Shown one piece after another: positions 1 to 5,536 of a stretch of 7,670 bases of DNA; the stretch's first letter is position 1, and the number at the start of each line of letters is the position of its first letter. Under the pieces are notes generated by a model. That model did no database searches. It had not been told where the DNA came from and worked only from the letters and a program-made list of their open reading frames with translations. This DNA comes from Acidimicrobiia bacterium (GTDB lineage: Bacteria; Actinomycetota; Acidimicrobiia; Acidimicrobiales; Ilumatobacteraceae), in assembly GCA_013815505.1 (NCBI GenBank), contig JACDGA010000080.1:1-7670 (forward strand), read 5' to 3'. A program made the position numbers and the translations under genes.

Positions 1-1
1 G

Positions 2-526
2 CTGGAGCACGAGGGCTACCACTTCGAGGCGGCCGACGCCTCGCTCGAGTTGCTGATGCGACGCGCCGCCGGATGGGATCACGAGTACTTCCGTGTCGAG
101 AGCATGCGAGTGATCACTGACGAGCTGCCGAACGGCGAGTTCAACACGGAGGCCACCGTCAAGGTGTGGGTCGGTTCGGGCGACGACGGCTCGGGGGAGG
201 ACCAGCGCCACGTGCACACCGCAGAGGGCAACGGCCCTGTTCACGCCATCGACACGGCGCTGCGAGCCGCCGTGCAGAAGGCCTATCCCGCGCTCGCGCG
301 GGTGCACCTCACCGACTTCAAGGTGCGCATACTCGACGGCGCGACGGCGACGGGCGCCGTCACACGGGTCCTGATCGACGCCACGAACGGCGAGCGCTCG
401 TGGACGACGATCGGTGTCAGCCCCAACATCATCGAGGCGTCGTGGCGGGCACTGGAGGAGAGCATCGTGTACGGCTTGCTCGTCGCCGAACGGGCAGCCG
501 AGCCGATGGCGGCAGTGACCGGCTAG
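2..526 (+). CDS. cimA: (R)-citramalate synthase, C-terminal part (5' end outside window)
   Basis: Citramalate synthase condenses pyruvate with acetyl-CoA to (R)-citramalate, the first step of the threonine-independent route to isoleucine. The frame is open from the left edge, so only the last 174 residues are seen. They begin LEHEGYHFEAADASLELLM, the linker that follows the TIM barrel in this family. The LeuA-type C-terminal dimerisation/regulatory domain follows, with EYFRVESMRV, NTEATVKVWV, VHTAEGNGPVHAIDTALRAA, HLTDFKVRILDG, TGAVTRVLID and a terminal NIIEASWRALEESIVYGLL. In related LeuA/CimA enzymes this domain binds the end-product amino acid, so isoleucine feedback is likely, though this is inferred. 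The TGAVTRVLI and NIIEASWRAL forms fit the CimA (TIGR00977) type better than classical 2-isopropylmalate synthase; the missing catalytic domain prevents a final decision. The stop at 524-526 lies 10 nt before the next start, suggesting one transcript. Confidence 0.9.
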   Translation: MEHEGYHFEAADASLELLMRRAAGWDHEYFRVESMRVITDELPNGEFNTEATVKVWVGSGDDGSGEDQRHVHTAEGNGPVHAIDTALRAAVQKAYPALARVHLTDFKVRILDGATATGAVTRVLIDATNGERSWTTIGVSPNIIEASWRALEESIVYGLLVAERAAEPMAAVTG

Positions 527-536
527 AACTACGAAC

Positions 537-1064
537 GTGGCTGCACCGAAGTTCGCTCCCACCGATCCGACTGACCAGCCGCGCGGCTACGCGCCGACGA
601 GCCACATCCCGCCGGCGTGGGTTTCGAACCGGCCCGGAGATCTCGAGGGTCGCCAGCCCGTCGGCCGGCTGCTCGGCCGCCAGGGTCCCGATCAAGGGTA
701 CGTGCTGCGGCTCGCGCGCCAGATCGAACCGAAGGTGCGCGTCGGCGACGACGAGCACATCGAGGACGCCGTCGCCGGCGCCGTGGGCGTCGCCCTGCGG
801 CGGGCGTCGCTGTTCGGGCGGGCACCAGTCATCCACGACCTCACCATTGCGCTCACCGTGTGGGGCTACCTCAGCGACGAACCACCGGGCGAACTGGTTG
901 CGCTGCGGCGTCCCCTGTTCGAGGGCGTGGCCAACACGACCCACCACTACACCGAGTCGCGAGCGATCGTCGACATGGTGCCTGAGCCGACGTTGCGCAT
1001 GTCGCACAACGACGTCGCGGCCGCCTTCCCGGCCCGGTGGCGCGTGCTGCTCGGCCTCGATTGA
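537..1064 (+). CDS. conserved hypothetical protein (175 aa) downstream of cimA
   Basis: I cannot assign a function. The 175-residue product is soluble-looking: no signal peptide, no membrane segment, no known catalytic motif that I recognise. It opens with a Pro-rich stretch (MAAPKFAPTDPTDQPRGYAP), then a dense motif RPGDLEGRQPVG..LGRQGPDQGY (residues 32-55), a helical middle with VALRRASLFGRAPVIHDLTI, and a C-terminal HHYTESRAIVDMVPEPTLRM (136-155). The sharp motifs look like a constrained protein family, and I recall similar proteins in Acidimicrobiia, but this was not searched. The start is GTG at 537: it is the only start giving the Pro-rich N-terminus, and the frame matches local codon usage. 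No Shine-Dalgarno precedes it; TAGAAC (524-529) sits exactly 7 nt upstream, compatible with a leaderless transcript or with reinitiation after the cimA stop. The 10-nt gap to cimA suggests a shared operon. Confidence 0.85.
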   Translation: MAAPKFAPTDPTDQPRGYAPTSHIPPAWVSNRPGDLEGRQPVGRLLGRQGPDQGYVLRLARQIEPKVRVGDDEHIEDAVAGAVGVALRRASLFGRAPVIHDLTIALTVWGYLSDEPPGELVALRRPLFEGVANTTHHYTESRAIVDMVPEPTLRMSHNDVAAAFPARWRVLLGLD

Positions 1065-1107
1065 CGTCGCCGCCAATGCCGTCGGCGCCGGACACGAGCG
1101 GGGCGGG

Positions 1108-2025
1108 ATGAGCACGGGCGTCCGACACGAGACCCGCACGATCGCTCTCGACGGGCGGTGCCGGCCGACGCTGACACCGTTCGGAGTGTTCCCGCGCAAT
1201 CCGACGCACCGATGGGCGCCGAGATCGTTCGCCAACGCGGTGTGGACACCCGCGGGGCCCGGCACCGTTGCGTTCACCTGGACGTCGGGCAGCGTCGACG
1301 TGGAGGCGTGGGGCGAGGGCGCGACGTGGCTGCTCGACGCCGCGCCGCGCTGGCTCGGGTCGCACGACGATCCGAGCGGCTTCGACCCGACACCGAACGC
1401 GCGACTCGCCGACCTCTGGCGCCAGCACGGTCCGTTCCGCCTCGGTGCGTCCGGTGTCGTGTGGCAGCACCTGCTCTTCACGATCGTCGGCCAGCGCGTC
1501 ACGACGCAAGAGGCCGTGCGCGCCTGGCGCGAGATGGTGACGGAATGGGGCGAACCGGCGCCTGGTCCGTTCGGTCTCACGCTCGCCCCGTCACCGGAGA
1601 CCGTGGCGTCGCGCAGCTACGTCGACTTCCACCACTTCGGGATCGAGCGCTCGCGTGCGACCACCATGATCGCTGCAGCGCGTTCGGCGCACCGGCTCGA
1701 GCGAGCTGCATCGATGGACAGTGACGCCGCGCTGCGCCACCTGATGCACGTGCCCGGCATCGGCCCGTGGACGGCGACGTCCACGCTGACCGCGTCGATC
1801 GGCGATCCCGACATCGTCGTCGAGCGCGACTACGGCCTGCCAACGATGGTCGTCTGGGCGTTCACCGGCGACGCCACGCGGCAGCTCGACGACACCCGGA
1901 TGTTCGAGCTGCTCGAGCCGTTCCGACCCCATCGGCAGCGCGTCGTGCGCCTGCTCTTCGCCGCTGGCGTCTCGCCGCCCCGGCGCGCCCCGAGGGCGAG
2001 GAATCCACGTATCGCGTGGCTGTGA
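1108..2025 (+). CDS. AlkA-like HhH-GPD family DNA-3-methyladenine glycosylase
   Basis: Predicted base-excision repair glycosylase of 305 aa that would remove alkylated purines from DNA. Residues 1-110 form a variable N-terminal region. The HhH-GPD core starts around VVWQHLLFTIVGQRVTTQEA (117-136). The helix-hairpin-helix is MHVPGIGPWTA (213-223), matching the PGIGxWTA signature of AlkA. The catalytic aspartate is D241 in VERDYGLP, at the place of E. coli AlkA Asp238 (PDDYLIK). A C-terminal HRQRVVRLLF helix follows the usual pattern. No Ada methyltransferase domain is fused and there is no Fe-S cysteine cluster of the EndoIII/MutY kind. The ATG at 1108 is preceded by GGGG (1100-1103). The frame stays open far upstream (to 166), but that part has no start near the domain and overlaps two real genes. 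The substrate (3-methyladenine, 7-methylguanine or other) cannot be read from sequence. Confidence 0.87.
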   Translation: MSTGVRHETRTIALDGRCRPTLTPFGVFPRNPTHRWAPRSFANAVWTPAGPGTVAFTWTSGSVDVEAWGEGATWLLDAAPRWLGSHDDPSGFDPTPNARLADLWRQHGPFRLGASGVVWQHLLFTIVGQRVTTQEAVRAWREMVTEWGEPAPGPFGLTLAPSPETVASRSYVDFHHFGIERSRATTMIAAARSAHRLERAASMDSDAALRHLMHVPGIGPWTATSTLTASIGDPDIVVERDYGLPTMVVWAFTGDATRQLDDTRMFELLEPFRPHRQRVVRLLFAAGVSPPRRAPRARNPRIAWL

Positions 2026-2040
2026 GATGGACGACATCGG

Positions 2041-2087
2041 CGACACATGCGATCGTCCGGCTTGACCTCACGGGGGGCCGACACATG
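2041..2087. repeat. 9-bp direct repeat CGACACATG in the dehydrogenase leader
   Basis: CGACACATG occurs at 2041-2049 and again at 2079-2087 in the 73-nt gap before the short-chain dehydrogenase gene. The first copy is followed directly by CGATCG and the second, after AAGATG, by CGACCG. It may be a regulator half-site pair or chance. No good -10/-35 pair could be placed in this gap. Confidence 0.25.
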
Positions 2088-2098
2088 AAGATGCGACC

Positions 2099-2932
2099 GT
2101 GACAAGCGCGCTCGAAGGACGGACCGCGGTGGTGACCGGCGGTGGCAACGGGATCGGACGGGCGTGCTGCGTGCGCTTCGCCGCAGCGGGAGCGCGCGTC
2201 GTCGTCGCCGATCTGATGACCGACGCCGCGACCGAGACCGTGCAGGCGGTGGAGGACGCGGGTGGCGAGGCCGTCGCCGTGCAGCTCGACGCTTCCGATC
2301 AGGAGTCGAACACAGCGATGATGCGCACCGCCGTCGAGACGTTCGGAGGGATCGACGTGCTGCTGACGGCAGCGGGCATCTCGCATGCCGACTACGTCAG
2401 CGGTGATCGCAGCGGCAACGAGGAACTGGTCGCCGAGGCGATCGAGAGGATGGCGGATCCGGCGTCGGCGTTCGTGGACATGGAGCTGGCGGCGTGGCGC
2501 AAGGTGCTCGACGTCAACCTCACGGGCACGATGCTGGCGGTGCAGGGCGCGGCGCGCCAGATGGTGGCCAGCGGCGGGTCCGGGTCGATCGTGACGATCG
2601 CCTCCGTGGCGGCGAAGCACCCCGACGCCGGACCGTTGGCCTATGCCGTGTCGAAGGCCGGGGTGTGGATGTTCACGAAGTCGGTGGCGCGGCTGCTCGG
2701 ACCGGCGAACATCAGGGTCAACGCGATCGGTCCTGGCTTCATCCAGACCAACATGACTCAGGTGCTCACCGAGATCCCCGGCGTCGAGGACATGTTCACG
2801 ACGAGTCTCCCGCTGCGACGCCTCGGCACACCCGACGAGGTCGCCGCCGCTGCGCTATTCCTCGCCAGCGACGAGTCGTCCTACTTCACCGGCACGATCC
2901 TCCACCCCGACGGCGGCTACTTCACCGACTGA
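2099..2932 (+). CDS. classical short-chain dehydrogenase/reductase (SDR), substrate unknown
   Basis: NAD(P)-dependent oxidoreductase of 277 aa with the full classical SDR layout. The dinucleotide-binding loop is TGGGNGIG (13-20). D38 at the end of the second strand favours NAD(H) over NADP(H). The catalytic tetrad is N140 (VNLTG), S169 (TIASVAAK), Y182 and K186 (YAVSKAG). PGFIQTNMT and a C-terminal LFLASDESSYFTGTILHPDGG close the domain. Two things are odd: the usual NNAG motif reads TAAG (90-93), and about 24 extra residues (near 101-125, GDRSGNEELVAEAIERM region) lie between that motif and the helix starting at W133, close to the active-site entrance. The start is GTG at 2099, because no in-frame ATG exists nearby; GAAG (2087-2090) is a weak ribosome site. 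The 73-nt gap from the glycosylase leaves co-transcription open. The substrate could be an alcohol, steroid or acyl derivative; sequence does not decide. Confidence 0.9.
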   Translation: MTSALEGRTAVVTGGGNGIGRACCVRFAAAGARVVVADLMTDAATETVQAVEDAGGEAVAVQLDASDQESNTAMMRTAVETFGGIDVLLTAAGISHADYVSGDRSGNEELVAEAIERMADPASAFVDMELAAWRKVLDVNLTGTMLAVQGAARQMVASGGSGSIVTIASVAAKHPDAGPLAYAVSKAGVWMFTKSVARLLGPANIRVNAIGPGFIQTNMTQVLTEIPGVEDMFTTSLPLRRLGTPDEVAAAALFLASDESSYFTGTILHPDGGYFTD

Positions 2933-2954
2933 CCGCCCGATCCCCCTCACCACC

Positions 2955-3029
2955 GTCTGGGCGGGATTTCTCCCATCACACGGTCTGGGCGGGATCGGTG
3001 TCAACTGCTGGAAGCGATCCCGCCCAGAC
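2955..3029. repeat. three copies of GTCTGGGCGGGAT, two direct and one inverted
   Basis: The 13-mer GTCTGGGCGGGAT is found exactly at 2955-2967 and 2983-2995 on the plus strand (offset 28 bp) and inverted at 3017-3029. The first copy also contains a small GGGA-TTTC-TCCC stem (2964-2974 region). CCGCCC right after the dehydrogenase stop (2933-2938) can pair with GGGCGG at 2959-2964. All copies lie in the short gap between two convergent genes, where a dispersed REP-like repeat or a composite terminator would be expected. Confidence 0.75.
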
Positions 3030-3032
3030 CGT
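2980..3032. terminator. perfect 18-bp inverted repeat, likely bidirectional terminator
   Basis: ACGGTCTGGGCGGGATCG (2980-2997) and its exact reverse complement (3015-3032) flank a 17-nt loop. The stem has 18 of 18 pairs and is G+C rich. The right arm abuts the stop codon of the convergent DUF2237 gene (complement of 3033-3035), and the left arm starts 47 nt after the dehydrogenase stop. The position between convergent genes fits a terminator serving both strands. There is no U-tract on either side, which is common for high-GC actinobacterial hairpins but leaves a non-terminator role (REP-like element) possible. Confidence 0.65.
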
Positions 3033-3404
3033 TCAGTTGGTGGCGGTGGCGTGGCGCTGCAGGTCGGCGAGCGTCACGAACTCGAGTGCCGAGACGTGTG
3101 TGGACTCGAGCACCACAGGACACGCCGCGTCGGCCTCCAACGCCTCGGCCCAGCGAGCGGCGCACACGCACCACTGGTCGCCCGGTTGCAACCCGGCGAA
3201 CCCGTGCTGCGGCATCGGCGTCGAGAGGTCGTTGCCGGCGGCCTTCGAGAACTCGAGGAACTCGGCGGTCACGCGACAGCACACGACGTGGAAGCCGGGA
3301 TCGTCGCCGTGCTGTTCGCAGCAGCCCGTGCGGTAGAACCCGGTGAGCGGATCCATCGAACACGGGATGAGCTCGGTGCCGAGAACATTGCGCTGGGTCG
3401 ACAT
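3033..3404 (-). CDS. DUF2237 family protein, small Cys-rich
   Basis: Uncharacterised small cytoplasmic protein (123 aa) of the DUF2237 family, recognised by its string of conserved motifs: NVLGTELIPCSMDPLTGFYR (6-25), GCCE (27-30), HVVCC (39-43), EFLEFSKAAGNDLSTP (48-63), FAGLQPGDQWCVCAARW (69-85) and a closing VVLESTHVSALEFV. Seven cysteines (15, 28, 29, 42, 43, 79, 81) within 85 residues suggest metal or redox chemistry, but the biochemical role of the family is not known to me. The length is normal for the family, so the gene looks intact. I chose ATG at 3404; GTG at 3410 would add two residues and cannot be excluded. Neither has a Shine-Dalgarno. The gene is divergent from the PPOX gene across 68 nt and convergent with the dehydrogenase, so it is probably monocistronic. 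Confidence 0.88.
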   Translation of the reverse strand: MSTQRNVLGTELIPCSMDPLTGFYRTGCCEQHGDDPGFHVVCCRVTAEFLEFSKAAGNDLSTPMPQHGFAGLQPGDQWCVCAARWAEALEADAACPVVLESTHVSALEFVTLADLQRHATATN

Positions 3405-3459
3405 CCACACATCATGGTGCTTGCAACTGACTCTGGACTCCTCGAGGTCATCGAACTCG

Positions 3460-3465
3460 TATCGT
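3460..3465 (+). promoter_or_regulatory. candidate -10 box (TATCGT) for a leaderless PPOX-purE-purK transcript
   Basis: TATCGT fits the actinobacterial TANNNT -10 pattern and ends exactly 7 nt before the ATG at 3473, so transcription would begin at or next to the start codon. No Shine-Dalgarno is present in front of this ATG, and no convincing -35 box is seen. Confidence 0.4.
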
Positions 3466-3472
3466 GTCGTGC

Positions 3473-3859
3473 ATGATCGAACCGGCAGTCAAGGACCTCT
3501 CCACGGCGAAGAACTTCGCCACACTCTCGTTCCATCTCCCGTCGGGCAACATCGCCAGCCACGTGATGTGGGTCGACGCCGACGACGAGCACATGCTGAT
3601 CAACACCGAGCGCCATCGCATCAAGTACCGCTCGATGACGTCGGACGGCCCGGTCACCGTCACGGTGTGGGACCTGGCGAACCCCTACCGGTACGTCGAG
3701 GTGCGTGGCGTCGTCGACGGCGAGATCGGCGGTGACGAGGCGCGAGCGCACATCGACGAGCTGTCGCAGCGCTACCTCGGTCACGACTACTCGGCCACCA
3801 TTCAGTCGGAGCGGGTGATCCTGAAGATCCTCCCGGAGCGTCAGCGCATCAACCTCTGA
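3473..3859 (+). CDS. PPOX-class (probably F420-dependent) oxidoreductase
   Basis: A 128-residue split-barrel protein of the pyridoxamine-phosphate-oxidase-like superfamily, closest in pattern to the actinobacterial Rv1155/TIGR03618 group, several members of which bind coenzyme F420. Visible marks are an N-terminal KNFATLSFHLPSGNIASHVMW (two barrel strands), HMLINTERHRIKYRSM (about 39-54, the cofactor-phosphate-binding basic segment), VTVTVWDLANPYRYVEVRG (about 60-78) and HIDELSQRYLG near the C-terminus. True PNPOx activity is unlikely because these short proteins lack the PNPOx C-terminal domain. The cofactor (F420, FMN or haem) is inferred from family resemblance only, and the substrate is unknown. 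I start at ATG 3473; GTG 3464 would add MSC. The TGA at 3857-3859 overlaps the purE ATG by one base (TGATG), so purE translation is probably coupled to this gene. Confidence 0.85.
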   Translation: MIEPAVKDLSTAKNFATLSFHLPSGNIASHVMWVDADDEHMLINTERHRIKYRSMTSDGPVTVTVWDLANPYRYVEVRGVVDGEIGGDEARAHIDELSQRYLGHDYSATIQSERVILKILPERQRINL

Positions 3860-4362
3860 TGCCCGACGCGTCGGCGCCGGTGGTCGGCGTGGTGATGGGC
3901 TCGACAAGTGACTGGGCGTCGACGATGAGCGCTGCCGCCGACGTGCTCGGCGACTTCGGTGTCGCGTACGAGACGAGGGTGCTGAGTGCGCACCGGATGC
4001 CCGACGAGATGTTCGAGTACGCAGAGGTGGCACGCGGGCGTGGCCTGCGGGCGATCATCGCAGGCGCCGGGGGAGCGGCCCACCTGCCGGGCATGCTCGC
4101 GGCGAAGACCACCGTGCCCGTGCTGGGCGTGCCGGTGCCGTCGCGACACCTCCAGGGTCAGGACTCGTTGCTGTCGATCGTGCAGATGCCCGCCGGTGTG
4201 CCCGTCGCCACGTTCGCCATCGGGAGCGCAGGCGCGACGAACGCCGCGCTGTTCGCGATCGCGCTGCTCGCTACCGACGACGAGGCGCTGCGCGACGCGC
4301 TCGACGCCGATCGCCGCCGGCGCCATGATGCCGCAGCCCGGTCAACGCTGCCGTCCGAGTGA
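3859..4362 (+). CDS. purE: N5-carboxyaminoimidazole ribonucleotide mutase, class I PurE
   Basis: Converts N5-CAIR to 4-carboxyaminoimidazole ribonucleotide in de novo purine synthesis. The 167-aa protein carries GVVMGSTSDW (10-19), the substrate-phosphate loop, then SAHRMP with the catalytic histidine at residue 45 (same number as E. coli His45). It continues with IIAGAGGAAHLPGMLAAKT, LGVPVPS, GQDSLLSIVQMPAGVPVAT and a C-terminal ATNAALFAIALLA. Presence of a purK partner immediately downstream supports the bacterial two-enzyme route (class I) over the direct AIR-carboxylase (class II) form. The start ATG at 3859 shares its A with the upstream TGA, so ribosomes finishing the PPOX gene can restart here; there is no separate strong ribosome site. 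About 20 residues after the core (DRRRRHDAAARSTLPSE) are a charged tail that also hosts the purK ribosome site. Confidence 0.97.
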   Translation: MPDASAPVVGVVMGSTSDWASTMSAAADVLGDFGVAYETRVLSAHRMPDEMFEYAEVARGRGLRAIIAGAGGAAHLPGMLAAKTTVPVLGVPVPSRHLQGQDSLLSIVQMPAGVPVATFAIGSAGATNAALFAIALLATDDEALRDALDADRRRRHDAAARSTLPSE

Positions 4363-4365
4363 GGA
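4361..4365 (+). promoter_or_regulatory. ribosome binding site of purK (GAGGA)
   Basis: GAGGA overlaps the purE stop codon (TGA 4360-4362) and stands 7 nt before GTG 4373. This spacing favours GTG 4373 over the in-frame ATGs at 4325 and 4328, which have no such site and would overlap purE by 35-38 nt. Confidence 0.7.
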
Positions 4366-4372
4366 CGGCGAC

Positions 4373-5536
4373 GTGATCGTCCCGCAGGGCGACGCGGTCG
4401 TACCGCCGGCGACCATCGGGATGCTCGGCGGAGGCCAGCTCGGTCGCTACACGCTCATCGCCGCCCGGCAGATGGGCTACGGGACTGCCGTGCTCGACCC
4501 CGATCCGCACGCGCCGGCCGGGGCGATCGCCGACATCCACCTCGTCGCCGCCTACGACGACGCCGGCGCGCTCGACGAGCTGGCAGCAACGTGTGCCGTC
4601 GTCACGACGGAGTTCGAGAATCCGCCGGCGGCGTCGCTGCGCCGCCTGGCCGAACGGCTCCAAGTGGCGCCGTCGCCCGCCGCCGTCGCCGTGGCGCAGG
4701 ACCGTCGCGTGGAGAAGGCGTTCCTGCGCGACCACGCGATCCCGGTCGGTCGGTTCGCGATCGTCGAGGGCCAGGACGACCTCCTTGACGCCGCGAGCGG
4801 CACGTTCTCGTTCCCCGCGATCCTGAAGACGGCGGGAGGCGGTTACGACGGGAAGGGCCAACGGACGGTTGCATCGGACGCCGAGATCGGTCCCGCGTGG
4901 CGCGACCTCGGCGGGGTGCCGTGCGTGGTGGAGCAACAGCTCGCGCTCGAACGGGAGCTGAGCGTCATCGTTGCCCGTGGCAGCGATGGCACGATCGTGA
5001 CGTACGAGCCGACGGAGAACGTGCACGTCGGTGGGGTCCTCGACGTGAGCGTCGCGCCGGCCACGCTGCCCGATCCCCTGGTGCGCTCGGCCGTTGTCGT
5101 GGCGAGGAGGGTCGCCGACGAGCTCGACTACGTAGGCGTGCTGGGCGTCGAGCTGTTCGTCGTGGACGGCAAGGTGCTCGTCAACGAGCTCGCCCCTCGG
5201 CCGCACAACAGTGGCCACTGGACGCTCGACGCAGCGTCGACGAGCCAGTTTGCGCAACAGGTTCGCGCAGTGTGTGGCCTCCCGCTCGGTCCGGTCACGA
5301 TGACTGCGCCGGCGGTGGCCATGGCGAACGTGCTCGGCGACCTCTGGGCCACCGGCGAGCCGGACTGGAGCGCAGCGCTGGCCGACCCCGACGTGCGGCT
5401 GCACCTCTACGGCAAACGCGAGCCGCGTCCCGGCCGCAAGATGGGCCACCTCACCGCGACGGCGGAGACCGCCGAGGACGCACGTCGTCGGGTCCTCGCT
5501 GCCCGCTCCGCCGTCCGCGGCGTCGCCTCGGACTAG
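4373..5536 (+). CDS. purK: 5-(carboxyamino)imidazole ribonucleotide synthase
   Basis: ATP-grasp enzyme that makes N5-CAIR from AIR, bicarbonate and ATP, feeding PurE encoded just upstream. The 387 residues begin with a short extension, then TIGMLGGGQLGRY (14-26), the nucleotide-like N-terminal loop. VVTTEFENPP and SPAAVAVAQDRRVEKAFL lead into the ATP-grasp part: FPAILKTAGGGYDGKGQ with K152 and the glycine loop 155-162, then VVEQQLALERELSVIVAR, YPTEN-like YEPTENVH, and the metal/ATP site NELAPRPHNSGHWTLDA (271-287). The C-terminus has VAMANVLGDL and HLYGKREPRPGRKMGHLT, typical of PurK. GTG 4373 is chosen for its GAGGA site; an ATG start at 4325 (16 more residues) is the alternative. The gene order purE-purK is the reverse of Mycobacterium tuberculosis. 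The TAG stop overlaps the stop of the convergent transporter gene, leaving no room for a terminator. Confidence 0.96.
   Translation: MIVPQGDAVVPPATIGMLGGGQLGRYTLIAARQMGYGTAVLDPDPHAPAGAIADIHLVAAYDDAGALDELAATCAVVTTEFENPPAASLRRLAERLQVAPSPAAVAVAQDRRVEKAFLRDHAIPVGRFAIVEGQDDLLDAASGTFSFPAILKTAGGGYDGKGQRTVASDAEIGPAWRDLGGVPCVVEQQLALERELSVIVARGSDGTIVTYEPTENVHVGGVLDVSVAPATLPDPLVRSAVVVARRVADELDYVGVLGVELFVVDGKVLVNELAPRPHNSGHWTLDAASTSQFAQQVRAVCGLPLGPVTMTAPAVAMANVLGDLWATGEPDWSAALADPDVRLHLYGKREPRPGRKMGHLTATAETAEDARRRVLAARSAVRGVASD

Noticed and set aside
166..1107. Long open extension upstream of the glycosylase in the same frame (619 codons in total).
   Set aside because: It overlaps cimA and the 175-aa gene, is Arg/Pro-rich low-complexity shadow sequence, and has no domain similarity; the recognisable protein begins at ATG 1108.
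429..1580. 383-codon minus-strand frame.
   Set aside because: Antisense of three coherent plus-strand genes; no recognisable domain.
2062..2067. TTGACC as a -35 box for the dehydrogenase.
   Set aside because: No acceptable -10 box at 16-19 nt; the sequence at the right distance is ATGAAG.
2955..3029. Possible CRISPR-like array from the three GTCTGGGCGGGAT copies.
   Set aside because: Only three copies, one inverted, with unequal spacing and no cas genes; a terminator or REP-like element fits better.
2494..3336. 280-codon plus-strand frame linking the dehydrogenase to the antisense of DUF2237.
   Set aside because: Overlaps two identified genes out of frame and passes through the terminator-like hairpin.
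3440..3447. CCTCGAGG palindrome in the gap between DUF2237 and the PPOX gene as an operator.
   Set aside because: Eight bases only, flanks do not extend the symmetry, expected often in GC-rich DNA.
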